Both the position numbers and the translations under genes were made by a program. Positions 43,295-52,131 of a stretch of DNA of 64,000 nt are shown here, piece after piece (position 1 is the stretch's first letter; every line of letters starts with the position of its first letter). The stretch comes from Gammaproteobacteria bacterium (lineage in GTDB: Bacteria > Pseudomonadota > Gammaproteobacteria > Steroidobacterales > GCA-2729495), in the NCBI GenBank assembly GCA_030746435.1, contig JASLMV010000008.1, positions 1-64,000 on the forward strand, written 5' to 3'. The notes beneath the pieces were generated by a model. That model was not told the DNA's origin. It made no database searches and saw nothing but the letters and a program-made list of their open reading frames with translations.

Positions 43295-43951
43295 CTACTC
43301 ACGCAGCTTTATATAAATTTCTCCGTCCCTGATCTGCAGGTCGTCCACGCCGTCGGCGAACGCCTTCCAGAAACCACGGTCGCCGAATTCGCTGACCAGG
43401 TCGACATTTTTCAGGTTACCCAACCATGCATTGGGGATCGGTACACCCATGATGCTGACACCTCTGAGTGCCACAACGGGTTTGCGCGAGGCATCCAGCC
43501 GCACCTCGAGCCCTGCATTAACGCGCAGTATCTGGCCCGGCATGACCGGGAAATCTTCGGGTATGGGCACCAGGATTTTGGCACTGGCCAGGTCGTTGCT
43601 GAGATCAATCGCAACCCGCTTCGCCAGGCCCGGGTTACCGCCGATGAGCGAGTTGACCTCTTTTTCGCTCAGGCTGATTTCCCGGTTGGCACCGGCCTCG
43701 GAATACGCTTCCGGCTCGTTTGAGCCGGCCCGGCCGAGGCGGCGCAGTTTGTCGTCGAGCCGCGCCTCTTCTTTCACGCTTAAGGTGACAGGCACCAGTT
43801 CGGACGGAAAGACGTAGACACGCACGATCACAACCGCGGCGATGGCCGTCAGTACGATCACGCCGAGCACAATCAGTGCGACCTGGCTGCCGGAGAAACC
43901 TTTTGTAGCCTGGGCCAAGTTCTCAGCACCTGCGGAATTAGCTTCGCTCAT
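43295..43951 (-). CDS. Membrane-anchored protein, possibly DUF2140/YpmS-like
   Basis: A 218-residue protein with one transmembrane helix at about 23-47 (VALIVLGVIVLTAIAAVVIV) and an extracytoplasmic beta-rich domain. The phrase ISLSEKEVNSLI followed by paired strands (AKILVPIPEDFPVMPG, GLEVRLDASRKPVVALRG) recalls DUF2140/YpmS, a tentative match. It precedes the Sel1 pair on the same strand, 38 bases before the second Sel1 gene, so they may be cotranscribed. Confidence 0.7.
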   Translation of the reverse strand: MSEANSAGAENLAQATKGFSGSQVALIVLGVIVLTAIAAVVIVRVYVFPSELVPVTLSVKEEARLDDKLRRLGRAGSNEPEAYSEAGANREISLSEKEVNSLIGGNPGLAKRVAIDLSNDLASAKILVPIPEDFPVMPGQILRVNAGLEVRLDASRKPVVALRGVSIMGVPIPNAWLGNLKNVDLVSEFGDRGFWKAFADGVDDLQIRDGEIYIKLRE

Positions 43952-43984
43952 CGCGTTAGTCTACTGTGGTGAAACTATGAGCAC

Positions 43985-44012
43985 AAAAAAGCCCGCTTAT
44001 GCGGGCTTTTTT
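43985..44012. terminator. Bidirectional intrinsic terminator after hyuB
   Basis: GCCCGC and GCGGGC form a 6-bp stem with a TTAT loop, flanked by A6 and T6 runs, so it can act in either direction. It follows the end of hyuB (44037) on the minus strand. Confidence 0.9.
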
Positions 44013-44036
44013 GCTGTATTGCATTGATTTCTGTCC

Positions 44037-45905
44037 TTACCGAAACACCGGCGGTTCCGGCGCAGTAAGTCCTGTTTCGGCCTGGCAACTCGCGCGAATC
44101 TCGTCGATCGACGGACCGAAGTTGAAGGTCTCTATGTCACCGCGAGCGACGCGCATCTCCTCGCGCAGCTTGGTGGTCGCGGCATCGTCCACGGCACCGT
44201 CTTTAATAACAACGCCGTAGTCTTTGGCACCCTCAACAGTCGCAAGCACACGATTAACATCGGCGAGTACAAGGGCCGGGTCGCGTTCCAGCGGGTCGCC
44301 CCAGCCGCCACCGCCCCAGGTGTTGAAATACAACAGGTCGCCGACATTCACACTGATGCCGTCACACTTCGACGGGAGCCATTCCTCGCTGCCGTCGGTA
44401 CGTACCAGCCGCTTGGTCGAACGCATACCAACCTGCCCACCAATCACGCCCCAGGGATAGGTCAGCCAGCGCTCATCATGGATCGCGATCTCACCATCCG
44501 ACAGGAAGCGATAGGCCACGCTCAGGCCGTTACCGCCCCGATGCAGCCCGGCACCGCCGGAGTCAGGAATCGTCTCGTAACGCTCTATGCGTAACGGGAA
44601 GTATGATTCGATAAACTCGTTCGGCACGTTGGTAAATCCGGGCCACAGGGAATGTCCGTCCGGGCCGTCACCCGCCGGTCTGCCGGGAATACCGCCGAAA
44701 CCGATCTGGAAAAGCTGGAACCACTCGCCGTTCTTGCCTTCACGGGTGTCGTGACCCGAGTAGAACAGATGCGGCGAATCGGAAAAGCCCGCGGCGTTCA
44801 GCATCTGCTCCGGCAAACCCATGCCGAGCAGCGCGCCCAGCACGTCAAAGATACGGCCCAGCGCGTGGGTGCGTCCCGACAGCGCCGCCGGAAACTTCGG
44901 TTTCAGTAACGTACCTTCCGGTATGCGCACGTCCACGAGATCGTAGAAGCCATCGTTGAACACGATATGCGGGTCGACGACATTGATCGTAAACGACCCA
45001 AAAAACATCTTGAACATATCCTCGTTCAGATAGAAATTCACCGAGCTCTGCGCCTGCGGGTCCGTGCCGTCGAAATCAAAGATCGCGACATCGCCTTCAC
45101 GCCACATCTTGCACTTGATCTTGTACGGGCCCATACCCATCCCGTCATCACACATATAATCCTCGAAGACCCGAGGCTCCTCCGGGATAAAATTCTGGAT
45201 GATGAACTTCATCGCGTTGTAGTTACGCTCGAGCATGATATCCATCGCGCTGAAGAAGATGTCGTCGCCGAAACGGTTAGCCATCTCCACGCAACGGCGT
45301 GCCGCGGTTTTGCACGCAGCGACGAGTGCGTTCAGGTCGAAGCGGTTCCACTGCGAGGTACGCACGTTGTGCAGGATCAGTTCGAGGATATCGCTCTGGA
45401 GTTCACCCTTCTTGTACAGCTTGGTCGGCGGGATACGGATACCTTCCTGGTAAATCGTGGTCGCCTTGATCGGGATCGAGCCGGGCACCATGCCGCCGTT
45501 ATCGGACATGTGGCCGAACATCGCCGTCCAGGCAATATGCCTGCCGTCCTTGAACACGGGCATCAGCACGATCCAGTCGGGCAGATGCGATACGGCCGCG
45601 TTACACATATACGGATCGTTGGTCAGGATGATGTCACCCTCTTCGATCTCGGCGTCGTAAGCCTCCATGAACGGACCGATGAAGGAACCGAACTGGCCGA
45701 CTACCATCTTGCCCTCCCGGTTTGCGACCATCGGGAAGCAGTCACCCTGCTCGCGTATACCCGGCGACATGGCGGTACGGAACAACACCGCATCCATCTC
45801 GATACGCGCGTTCTTGAGTGCATTCTCGATAATATCTGCGGTTACACCCTCGACCTCGACTTTATTCAGAGGAGCGTCGTTGGTTTCGATAATTCTTGCC
45901 GGCAT
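44037..45905 (-). CDS. hyuB: Hydantoinase/oxoprolinase B-type subunit
   Basis: Beta-type subunit of the ATP-dependent hydantoinase, 5-oxoprolinase and acetone/acetophenone carboxylase superfamily. The 622-residue protein has family phrases such as GDIILTNDPYMCNAAVSHLPD split over about 94-114, GHMSDNGGMVPGS (about 131-143), GRTHALGR, PDSGGAGLHRGGNG and the C-terminal NTWGGGGWGDPLERDP. It is 13 bases after hyuA. Several reactions are possible in this family (N-methylhydantoin, 5-oxoproline, ketone carboxylation); the context does not decide. Confidence 0.9.
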   Translation of the reverse strand: MPARIIETNDAPLNKVEVEGVTADIIENALKNARIEMDAVLFRTAMSPGIREQGDCFPMVANREGKMVVGQFGSFIGPFMEAYDAEIEEGDIILTNDPYMCNAAVSHLPDWIVLMPVFKDGRHIAWTAMFGHMSDNGGMVPGSIPIKATTIYQEGIRIPPTKLYKKGELQSDILELILHNVRTSQWNRFDLNALVAACKTAARRCVEMANRFGDDIFFSAMDIMLERNYNAMKFIIQNFIPEEPRVFEDYMCDDGMGMGPYKIKCKMWREGDVAIFDFDGTDPQAQSSVNFYLNEDMFKMFFGSFTINVVDPHIVFNDGFYDLVDVRIPEGTLLKPKFPAALSGRTHALGRIFDVLGALLGMGLPEQMLNAAGFSDSPHLFYSGHDTREGKNGEWFQLFQIGFGGIPGRPAGDGPDGHSLWPGFTNVPNEFIESYFPLRIERYETIPDSGGAGLHRGGNGLSVAYRFLSDGEIAIHDERWLTYPWGVIGGQVGMRSTKRLVRTDGSEEWLPSKCDGISVNVGDLLYFNTWGGGGWGDPLERDPALVLADVNRVLATVEGAKDYGVVIKDGAVDDAATTKLREEMRVARGDIETFNFGPSIDEIRASCQAETGLTAPEPPVFR

Positions 45906-45918
45906 CTGTGTACTCCTC

Positions 45919-47979
45919 TTACTTGCTCGGGTTAATCAGCAGGTTGCCAATCTTGTCTACCCTGGCCTCGTGGCCAGGCAGGATCACCGTGGTGGAGTCC
46001 ATTTCCATGACAATGGACGGCCCCGGCACCACGATGCCCTCATGCAGCTTCGCGCGATCGTACAACGGTGCATCGTGTAACTCGCCTTCGTAGTAGAACT
46101 TCGACTCGTGGATCAGGCAGTCTTCCAGTGATGCATCAGCCGATCCCACTGCGCGGGCGGCGATTTGCGCAGCCCGGGCTCTTACCACCGCCCGGATCAT
46201 CAGGATCTCGTGCCCGTCGCCCAGCTTGAAGCTGAACAACTGGTCGTGCTCCGCATCGAACTGATCGGTAATTACCGCCAGGCCCTTACTTTTCAGTTCT
46301 TCCTCACTGAAATCCAGCGTAATTTCGAAAGCCTGACCCGCATAACGGATATCAGCCTGGTACACAACTTCGTGTTCTTCCGTGGGAATGCCATCGGCGA
46401 CCAGCGACTCTCCGGCACGCACGCGCAGTTCGGCCAGATCGGTAAGTAACTGGTCCGTGCCCGTGTCTTCGGCCATCTTGATATAAGTACGCGTCGCTTC
46501 GTCCTGCACGGCCGTGGTGGCGTCGCCGTAAGCACACAGCACACCGGGACCCGGAGGAACCACCACCGGCCAGGAGCCGGCCAGTATGCCCATGGCGTTA
46601 CCGTGCAGCGGACCTGCACCACCGAAAGCGACCAGTGAAAAGTCACGCGGGTCATAGCCCTGCTCGACTGACACCAGCCGCAGGGCGCCGAACATGGATT
46701 CGTTGACGACGCGGATGATGCCTTCAGCCGCTTCCATTAACGAGATGCCCAGCGCATCGGCTATCGTCTGCACTGCCTTTTCGGCCGCGTCCTTGCTGAT
46801 CTCCATCTTGCCGCCGAGCTGCACGTCGGAAGGCAGGTAGCCGAGCACGACGTTGGCATCACATACGGTCGGCTTGTCGCCGCCCTTCATGTATGCAGCC
46901 GGACCCGGCACAGCACCGGCCGACTCGGGGCCGACCCGAAGCGCCTGGGTCAGTTCCGGCACAAAAGAGATCGAACCGCCGCCGGCACCGACCGTGCGCA
47001 CGTCCACAGAGGGTGCGCGAACTTTTACGTCACCGACGAAGGTCTCGCGGCGCACACGCGCCTTCGAATTCTGGATCAGCGCCACGTCAGTGGACGTGCC
47101 GCCCATGTCGAACGTCAGGATGTCATCGTAACCCGCACGGCTGCAGAAATAGATCGCACCGGTTACACCTCCGGCCGGGCCGGACATCAGCATGTTCACC
47201 GGCGAATCCGCAGCCGCGCGTCCGGATGCCAGGCCGCCGTCACTGCGCAGGAGCGACAGCAGGACGTCATCGCCCATCTGCTTATTGAGCGCTGCCTGCA
47301 GGTTGTCGATGTAGAGTTGCATCTCCGGACGGACATACGAGTTCATAACCGTGGTCTCGGTACGTTCGTACTCCTGCATTTCCGGCACCACTTCGCTGGA
47401 TACGGAAATCGGCGTATCACCGAAAATCTCCCGGGCAATAGCGGCTGCTTTCTGTTCGTTGGCGCCGTTGATATAGGCATTCACGAAACAGATCGTGAGC
47501 GCTTCGATCTCACCCGTGGCTTTCAGCTTTTCGAGGTCCTTGCGCAGCGCCTCTTCATCGAGTTCACGAATGGTTTCGCCGCCTGCACCGATGCGCTCGT
47601 TCGCACCGATCGTAAGTTCCAGGGGCGCAAGGAGCGGATTCTTATTAAAGGTTACCCAGCCACCCAGACCGCCCGGGCAGAACGAGCGCGCCACCTGCAG
47701 GGTCTGTTCGTAGCCCTGGGTGGTAACAAGCCCCACCTTCGCGCCCTTGCCCTGCAGTACCGCGTTGGTCGCCACGGTGGTGCCGTGCATTACGCGACCG
47801 ATCCTGGTGGGTTCGACACCCGACTCTTCGCATATGCGTGCCACGCCGTTCAGCACACCGACCGATGAATCTTCGGGAGTCGAAGGAACCTTGGCGGTAT
47901 AGGTTTCGCCGGTTTCTTCGCTAATCAAGAGCAGATCGGTAAACGTACCACCGACATCTACGCCAAGACGGTAACTCAT
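45919..47979 (-). CDS. hyuA: Hydantoinase/oxoprolinase A-type subunit
   Basis: ATPase subunit of the same complex. I start it at ATG 47979 with an AGGGGA ribosome site, giving 686 residues. The N-terminal phosphate-binding loop is GVDVGGTFTDLLL (about 6-18), followed by KVPSTPEDSSVGVLNG and GRVMHGTTVATNAVLQGKG; the central ASKHA motif is TFDMGGTSTDVALI, with VSVEQGYDPRDFSLVAFGG later. ATP-driven opening of a cyclic amide or carboxylation is the family chemistry. Paired with hyuB in one operon. Confidence 0.92.
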   Translation of the reverse strand: MSYRLGVDVGGTFTDLLLISEETGETYTAKVPSTPEDSSVGVLNGVARICEESGVEPTRIGRVMHGTTVATNAVLQGKGAKVGLVTTQGYEQTLQVARSFCPGGLGGWVTFNKNPLLAPLELTIGANERIGAGGETIRELDEEALRKDLEKLKATGEIEALTICFVNAYINGANEQKAAAIAREIFGDTPISVSSEVVPEMQEYERTETTVMNSYVRPEMQLYIDNLQAALNKQMGDDVLLSLLRSDGGLASGRAAADSPVNMLMSGPAGGVTGAIYFCSRAGYDDILTFDMGGTSTDVALIQNSKARVRRETFVGDVKVRAPSVDVRTVGAGGGSISFVPELTQALRVGPESAGAVPGPAAYMKGGDKPTVCDANVVLGYLPSDVQLGGKMEISKDAAEKAVQTIADALGISLMEAAEGIIRVVNESMFGALRLVSVEQGYDPRDFSLVAFGGAGPLHGNAMGILAGSWPVVVPPGPGVLCAYGDATTAVQDEATRTYIKMAEDTGTDQLLTDLAELRVRAGESLVADGIPTEEHEVVYQADIRYAGQAFEITLDFSEEELKSKGLAVITDQFDAEHDQLFSFKLGDGHEILMIRAVVRARAAQIAARAVGSADASLEDCLIHESKFYYEGELHDAPLYDRAKLHEGIVVPGPSIVMEMDSTTVILPGHEARVDKIGNLLINPSK

Positions 47980-48147
47980 GGTTTCCCCTTGCTTGTTTCT
48001 CAAGTACTCAATCAGACAACTGCAGCAGGTCGCTGACCTGGCAGTCATAGCTCAATATTTCACTCACTAGTGGTGCAGCATTTTTTATTTGAAAAATAGC
48101 TGCCCCGTGCGGATTCCTGAGGATTTCCAGCGCCTTATTATCTGTCT

Positions 48148-49077
48148 TTAACTGGCTTCCCTGTATTGTTCTGCAATCTGCGGAAAGATGCCTGCCTTGG
48201 GCAACATGGCGGGCGTACCGCGGCCACCCAGCTGTTCATCAAGCCAGTGGCTTATTTCAATAATCTTGTCCAGGGACACGCCGGTCTCCACGCCCGACCG
48301 GTCCAGCAAATACAGCAAATCATCGGTCGGGATATTACCGGTTGCAGCCGGGGCAAACGGACAGCCGCCGATGCCTGCGATACTTGCGTCGAGCGAATCC
48401 ACGCCACCGTCGACCGCGGCCTGTGCGTTGGCCAGGCCGGTGTTGCGCGTGTTGTGGAAATGGAAGCGGAGCGACGTGTCAGGGTATTTTTCCTTGACGG
48501 CGCCGATCATCTCGGTGACCTGTGCGGGCACGCCGACACCGATGCTGTCGGCAAACCCCAGCTCGACCGGGTCACCTTCCATGATCCGATCGGCGATTTC
48601 GAGCACTCGTGACAACGGTACTTCGCCCTCGAAAGGACATCCGAAAGCCGAGGACACCATGCAATTGGCACGTATACCGGCTTGTTTCGCTTCTGCCGCG
48701 ATCTCGAGCCAGGCGGCTATGGATTCTTCCACCGCCGCGCCATTATTACGCTGGTTATAGGTCTCAGAGGCAACAACGGCCATGCCCACCTCGTCGATCT
48801 GTACGTCACGCGCCCGTTCGAAGCCACGCTTATTAAGAACGAGTCCTATTGCGGTGAAATCATCCATGTCAGGCAGACCACGGATCACGTCTTCGGCATC
48901 GGCCATCTGCGGTACGCGCTTGGGATGCACGAAGCTCGTCACTTCCATGCGCCGCACGCCCGCCTCTATTGCACGGTTTATGAAGTCAAGCTTGGTCTCG
49001 GTCGAAAGGATTTCCGGCTCACTTTGCAAACCGTCCCTCGGCCCGACCTCGATTATTGATACTCGTTTCGATCCCAC
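48148..49077 (-). CDS. HMG-CoA lyase-like enzyme
   Basis: TIM-barrel lyase of the HMGL family that cleaves 3-hydroxy-3-methylglutaryl-CoA to acetoacetate and acetyl-CoA, or a related hydroxyacyl-CoA. The 309 residues show Glu10/Asp15 in EVGPRDGLQSE, the metal histidines in FHFHNTRNTG, and the catalytic cysteine loop GIGGCPFAPAATGN, all as in true HMG-CoA lyases. The start is GTG at 49077 with an AAGG site. It is divergent from a CoA-transferase that could make its CoA-thioester substrate. No 3-methylcrotonyl-CoA carboxylase is nearby, so leucine degradation is not supported. Confidence 0.87.
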   Translation of the reverse strand: MGSKRVSIIEVGPRDGLQSEPEILSTETKLDFINRAIEAGVRRMEVTSFVHPKRVPQMADAEDVIRGLPDMDDFTAIGLVLNKRGFERARDVQIDEVGMAVVASETYNQRNNGAAVEESIAAWLEIAAEAKQAGIRANCMVSSAFGCPFEGEVPLSRVLEIADRIMEGDPVELGFADSIGVGVPAQVTEMIGAVKEKYPDTSLRFHFHNTRNTGLANAQAAVDGGVDSLDASIAGIGGCPFAPAATGNIPTDDLLYLLDRSGVETGVSLDKIIEISHWLDEQLGGRGTPAMLPKAGIFPQIAEQYREAS

Positions 49078-49247
49078 AAACTTAAACCTTGCGGCAGGCC
49101 CTAATAAGGCTCAAAATTCAATCGTTCATTGTAACCGACCCATCCGCGACATTGTATATGCCGTGCGATCTGCAGCGGTGCAGGTGAAACCAGAGAATTC
49201 AACGCATCCGGAAGCCATGCGCCCCGGGGCAGCCCAGAAGGTGAAAC

Positions 49248-50462
49248 ATGACAAAAGAAAAACTCCCTAACACAGGGCCACTCGCCGATCTCCGGGTCAT
49301 CGAAATGGGTACTTTGCTCGCCGGCCCCTTCTGCGGCCAGTTGCTGGGTGATTTTGGTGCCGAAGTCATCAAGGTCGAGCCACCGAACCAGGGCGATCCG
49401 ATGCGCGTCTGGGGACGGGAGAAAGCTCACGGGCAGTCGCTCTGGTGGCCTGTCGTGGCACGCAACAAGAAATCCGTGACCCTGAACCTGCGGGAAAAAG
49501 AAGGTCAGGACATAGCAAAAGACCTGATTGCCAAAGCGGATTTCCTGCTGGAGAATTTTCGCCCCGGGACGATGGAACGCTGGAACCTGAGTTACGAAGA
49601 ACTCGCAAAAATTAATCCCGGACTCATCATGATCAGGGTATCGGGGTTCGGCCAGACCGGGCCCTATTCCGTGCGCGCCGGTTTCGGCGCGGTCGGCGAA
49701 TCGATGGGCGGGCTGCGTTATGTCTGCGGCGACCCGTCGACGCCACCAAGTCGCATGGGCATCAGCATCGGCGATTCGCTGGCCGCAACTTTTGCCTGTA
49801 TCGGCGCACTGACGGCCCTGCACTACAAGGAAAAAACCGGTAACGGACAGGTCGTCGATTCGGCAATTTACGAAGCTGTGCTCAACATGATGGAATCGCT
49901 GATTACGGAATACGACAAAGCCGACTACATACGCGAACGCACCGGCGCCATCCTCCCCAACGTTGCCCCTTCCAACGTATACCCGACCAAAGACGACAAG
50001 ATGATCCTGATAGCTGCCAACCAGGATACGGTATTCAAGCGCATGACAGAGGCGATGGGACAGCCTGAACTGGCCGAGAACGAGCGCTATGCAACCCATA
50101 CCGCAAGGGGCGCCGTCCAGCAGGAGCTCGATTTACTGATTTCCGACTGGACACGGACTAAAAACGCCGAAGAGCTCGAAGACCTGATGGCAGAGAACGG
50201 CATCCCGTCGGGCAAGATATACACCGCCCCGGATATGCTCGAAGACGCGCACTTCAAGGCACGCGAGGCAATCATCACGACCATGCACCCGAAATTCGGG
50301 GACCTGAAGATGCAGAATGTGGCGCCCAAGCTTTCGAAAACACCGGGTAGCGTACGTCGTCCCGGACCCGAACTCGGCGAACACAACGAAGAAATTTACG
50401 GCGAAGTGTTAGCCATGACGGCCGAACAGATGGCCGACCTCAACAAACGCGGCATCATCTGA
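49248..50462 (+). CDS. Family III CoA-transferase (CaiB/BaiF type)
   Basis: Moves CoA between carboxylic acids. The 404-residue protein has the family N-terminus DLRVIEMGTLLAGPFCGQ (about 14-31), then NKKSVTLNL and VSGFGQTGPY, and the catalytic aspartate at about 176 in GISIGDSLAA. Divergent from the HMG-CoA lyase-like gene and 28 bases upstream of a VOC paralogue. Donor and acceptor unknown; succinyl-CoA is a common donor. Confidence 0.92.
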   Translation: MTKEKLPNTGPLADLRVIEMGTLLAGPFCGQLLGDFGAEVIKVEPPNQGDPMRVWGREKAHGQSLWWPVVARNKKSVTLNLREKEGQDIAKDLIAKADFLLENFRPGTMERWNLSYEELAKINPGLIMIRVSGFGQTGPYSVRAGFGAVGESMGGLRYVCGDPSTPPSRMGISIGDSLAATFACIGALTALHYKEKTGNGQVVDSAIYEAVLNMMESLITEYDKADYIRERTGAILPNVAPSNVYPTKDDKMILIAANQDTVFKRMTEAMGQPELAENERYATHTARGAVQQELDLLISDWTRTKNAEELEDLMAENGIPSGKIYTAPDMLEDAHFKAREAIITTMHPKFGDLKMQNVAPKLSKTPGSVRRPGPELGEHNEEIYGEVLAMTAEQMADLNKRGII

Positions 50463-50490
50463 GCCTTAATCGAGATCGGGAAGCAAAGCT

Positions 50491-51345
50491 ATGCTCGGAG
50501 CTATCCGCAGCGTCACCCTGAGCGCGCCGGACCTCGCAGCCGTGGAACAGGCTTACGGCGAATGCCTCGACTACCGGGTTACCCGGCGCACCAAGGTCAG
50601 CGCCGGCGAAGCCGCGGCCTGGCAGGCAGAGAAACTGGCAGGCAGGCCGCAACTGGTGATGAGTCCGGCATCCGCAGATGACTTTGAGTTTAGGTTTATA
50701 GAACAAGCTATTGATTCTGAATATATTCCTCTTACTACCTATGGCTGGAATGCGGCAGAAATCATCGTCCGCGACGTCGATGCGATGGCCAGGCGCATCG
50801 AGGATTCGCCCTTCAAGGTCGTGGGCGAGCCCCGTAACCTATCCTTCAGCGACGATATACGGGCCATGCAGATCCTTGGCCCCGCGAGCGAGATCGTCTA
50901 CCTGACCGAGTTCAAGCAACCGGTGCCCGGGTTATCGGTCCCGGACGCCCGCTGTGATGTCGACCGCACTTTCATCGTAATCCTCGGCGGGAAGTCCATG
51001 CACGAGCTGCAGGACTATTACCACGAAACCTTCGGCGTGCCCCGCGCGCCGGTGGTGGAATCGCGCATCACGACATTGTCGAAAGCGCTCGGGGTATCCA
51101 TAGAAACCCAGTACCCGATCGCGGCGATGGCCCTGGACGGCGAATCGCTGATCGAGGTTGACGAAATGCCGGCCCAGGTCGGGCCGCGCAGACGGGAGGA
51201 CGGCTTACTGCCACCAGGTATCGCGATTGTGGGCTTCGACTGCGATGCGGTGCCTACCAATGCAACGCCGGTCGAAGGCACGCCCGGTCGTTACATCATG
51301 GAAGGCCCGACGGGCGAGCTTATCGAGTTAGTCGCTCGTCATTGA
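50491..51345 (+). CDS. VOC-superfamily protein, paralogue 2
   Basis: A 284-residue two-module VOC protein, paralogous to 21636-22532. Shared blocks are GWNAAEI, RAMQILGP..EIVYLT, TFIVILGGKSM, LLPPGIAIVGF and GPTGELIELV. As in paralogue 1, the usual first-strand metal histidine is missing (TLSAPDLAAVEQAY). It follows the CoA-transferase by 28 bases and is probably cotranscribed, hinting at a CoA-thioester or keto-acid substrate (an epimerase/isomerase or lyase is conceivable). Its end overlaps the convergent methyltransferase by 18 bases. Confidence 0.78.
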   Translation: MLGAIRSVTLSAPDLAAVEQAYGECLDYRVTRRTKVSAGEAAAWQAEKLAGRPQLVMSPASADDFEFRFIEQAIDSEYIPLTTYGWNAAEIIVRDVDAMARRIEDSPFKVVGEPRNLSFSDDIRAMQILGPASEIVYLTEFKQPVPGLSVPDARCDVDRTFIVILGGKSMHELQDYYHETFGVPRAPVVESRITTLSKALGVSIETQYPIAAMALDGESLIEVDEMPAQVGPRRREDGLLPPGIAIVGFDCDAVPTNATPVEGTPGRYIMEGPTGELIELVARH

Positions 51346-52002
51346 GCACTTCCGCGCCAACGTCAGGCCATCCCCGATGGGTACCAGCGACAGGTCGACG
51401 CGGTTATCGGTCAGTAACGCCGCATTGAGCTCACGGATTGCACATGTTTCGTCATCCGTGACGGATGCGTCGATAACGCTGCCGCCCCAGAGCACGTTAT
51501 CGATTGCAATAACTCCTCCCGGCCGCAGCAATTTTAGCGCCGACTCGAAGTAAGCCGCGTAGGCTGTTTTGTCGGCATCGATGAACACGAAATCGAAAGT
51601 GCCCGCGTCACTCGCTTCCAGTTTGGCCAGCGTCGTCGTCGCATCGCCCAACTCCAGGTGTATACGGCCGGCAACGCCCGCTTCCTCCCAGTAACGTCGC
51701 GCAACTGCCGTCCACTCCTCGCTGGTGTCCAGTGCATAAACCTCGCCGTCCTCGGGCAGTGCGAGCGCGCAGGCCAACGCGCTGTAACCGGTAAAGGCGC
51801 CGACCTCGAGGTAGCGTTTCGCGCCGATTAACCGGAGCAGGAAAGCCATGAACTGCCCCTGCTCCGGCGCAATCTGCATGTTGGCCATCTCCATGTGGGC
51901 CGTTTCTTCGCGGAGGGCCGTGAGCACAGGTGACTCGCGTAGCGAAACCGACAGCAGGTAATCGTATAACGCGTCATCGAGCGGCAGGGTCCGGTTGCTC
52001 AC
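51328..52002 (-). CDS. SAM-dependent O-methyltransferase
   Basis: Class I methyltransferase of the catechol/caffeoyl-CoA O-methyltransferase group. It has MQIAPEQGQFMAFLL, the SAM-binding LEVGAFTGYSALACALALP segment and the metal-site FVFIDADK. I start it at GTG 52002 (224 aa, NRTLPLDDALYDYLL), because that is where the family normally begins and because the longer frame to 52086 runs through a palindrome and divergent promoter; a start at 52086 cannot be excluded. Convergent overlap with the VOC gene. Substrate likely a catechol-like or CoA-linked hydroxyl. Confidence 0.83.
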   Translation of the reverse strand: MSNRTLPLDDALYDYLLSVSLRESPVLTALREETAHMEMANMQIAPEQGQFMAFLLRLIGAKRYLEVGAFTGYSALACALALPEDGEVYALDTSEEWTAVARRYWEEAGVAGRIHLELGDATTTLAKLEASDAGTFDFVFIDADKTAYAAYFESALKLLRPGGVIAIDNVLWGGSVIDASVTDDETCAIRELNAALLTDNRVDLSLVPIGDGLTLARKCSMTSD

Positions 52003-52036
52003 AGCATGGGCCTGAGGCTTTAGGGGACGTTTATCA

Positions 52037-52052
52037 TGCCCAAGATTGGGCA
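52037..52052. promoter_or_regulatory. 16-bp palindrome in the methyltransferase/tauE divergent promoter region
   Basis: TGCCCAA and TTGGGCA are perfect inverted repeats around GA. A minus-strand TTTGGT / CATGAT pair with 17-base spacing overlaps it on one side, and a plus-strand TACAAT (52071-52076) lies on the other. The position fits a repressor or activator operator serving both genes. Inference from position and symmetry. Confidence 0.45.
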
Positions 52053-52070
52053 AAAACCAAACTTCCCCGC

Positions 52071-52076
52071 TACAAT
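52071..52076 (+). promoter_or_regulatory. Candidate -10 box for tauE
   Basis: TACAAT is 56 bases before the tauE ATG. The best -35 match, TTGGGC, overlaps the palindrome but has a long 19-base spacer, so the promoter is weak or regulated. Confidence 0.35.
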
Positions 52077-52131
52077 CGCGCACCATATCGCTCAGGCCGT
52101 CGCCCGATAAACCTGCAAGAAGGATTAGCTG

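Noticed and set aside
44967-45935. 322-codon frame antisense to hyuB
   Set aside because: Shadow of hyuB in a GC-rich codon context.
49101-50099. 332-codon frame antisense to the CoA-transferase
   Set aside because: Opposite a clear family III CoA-transferase, without a supporting ribosome site.
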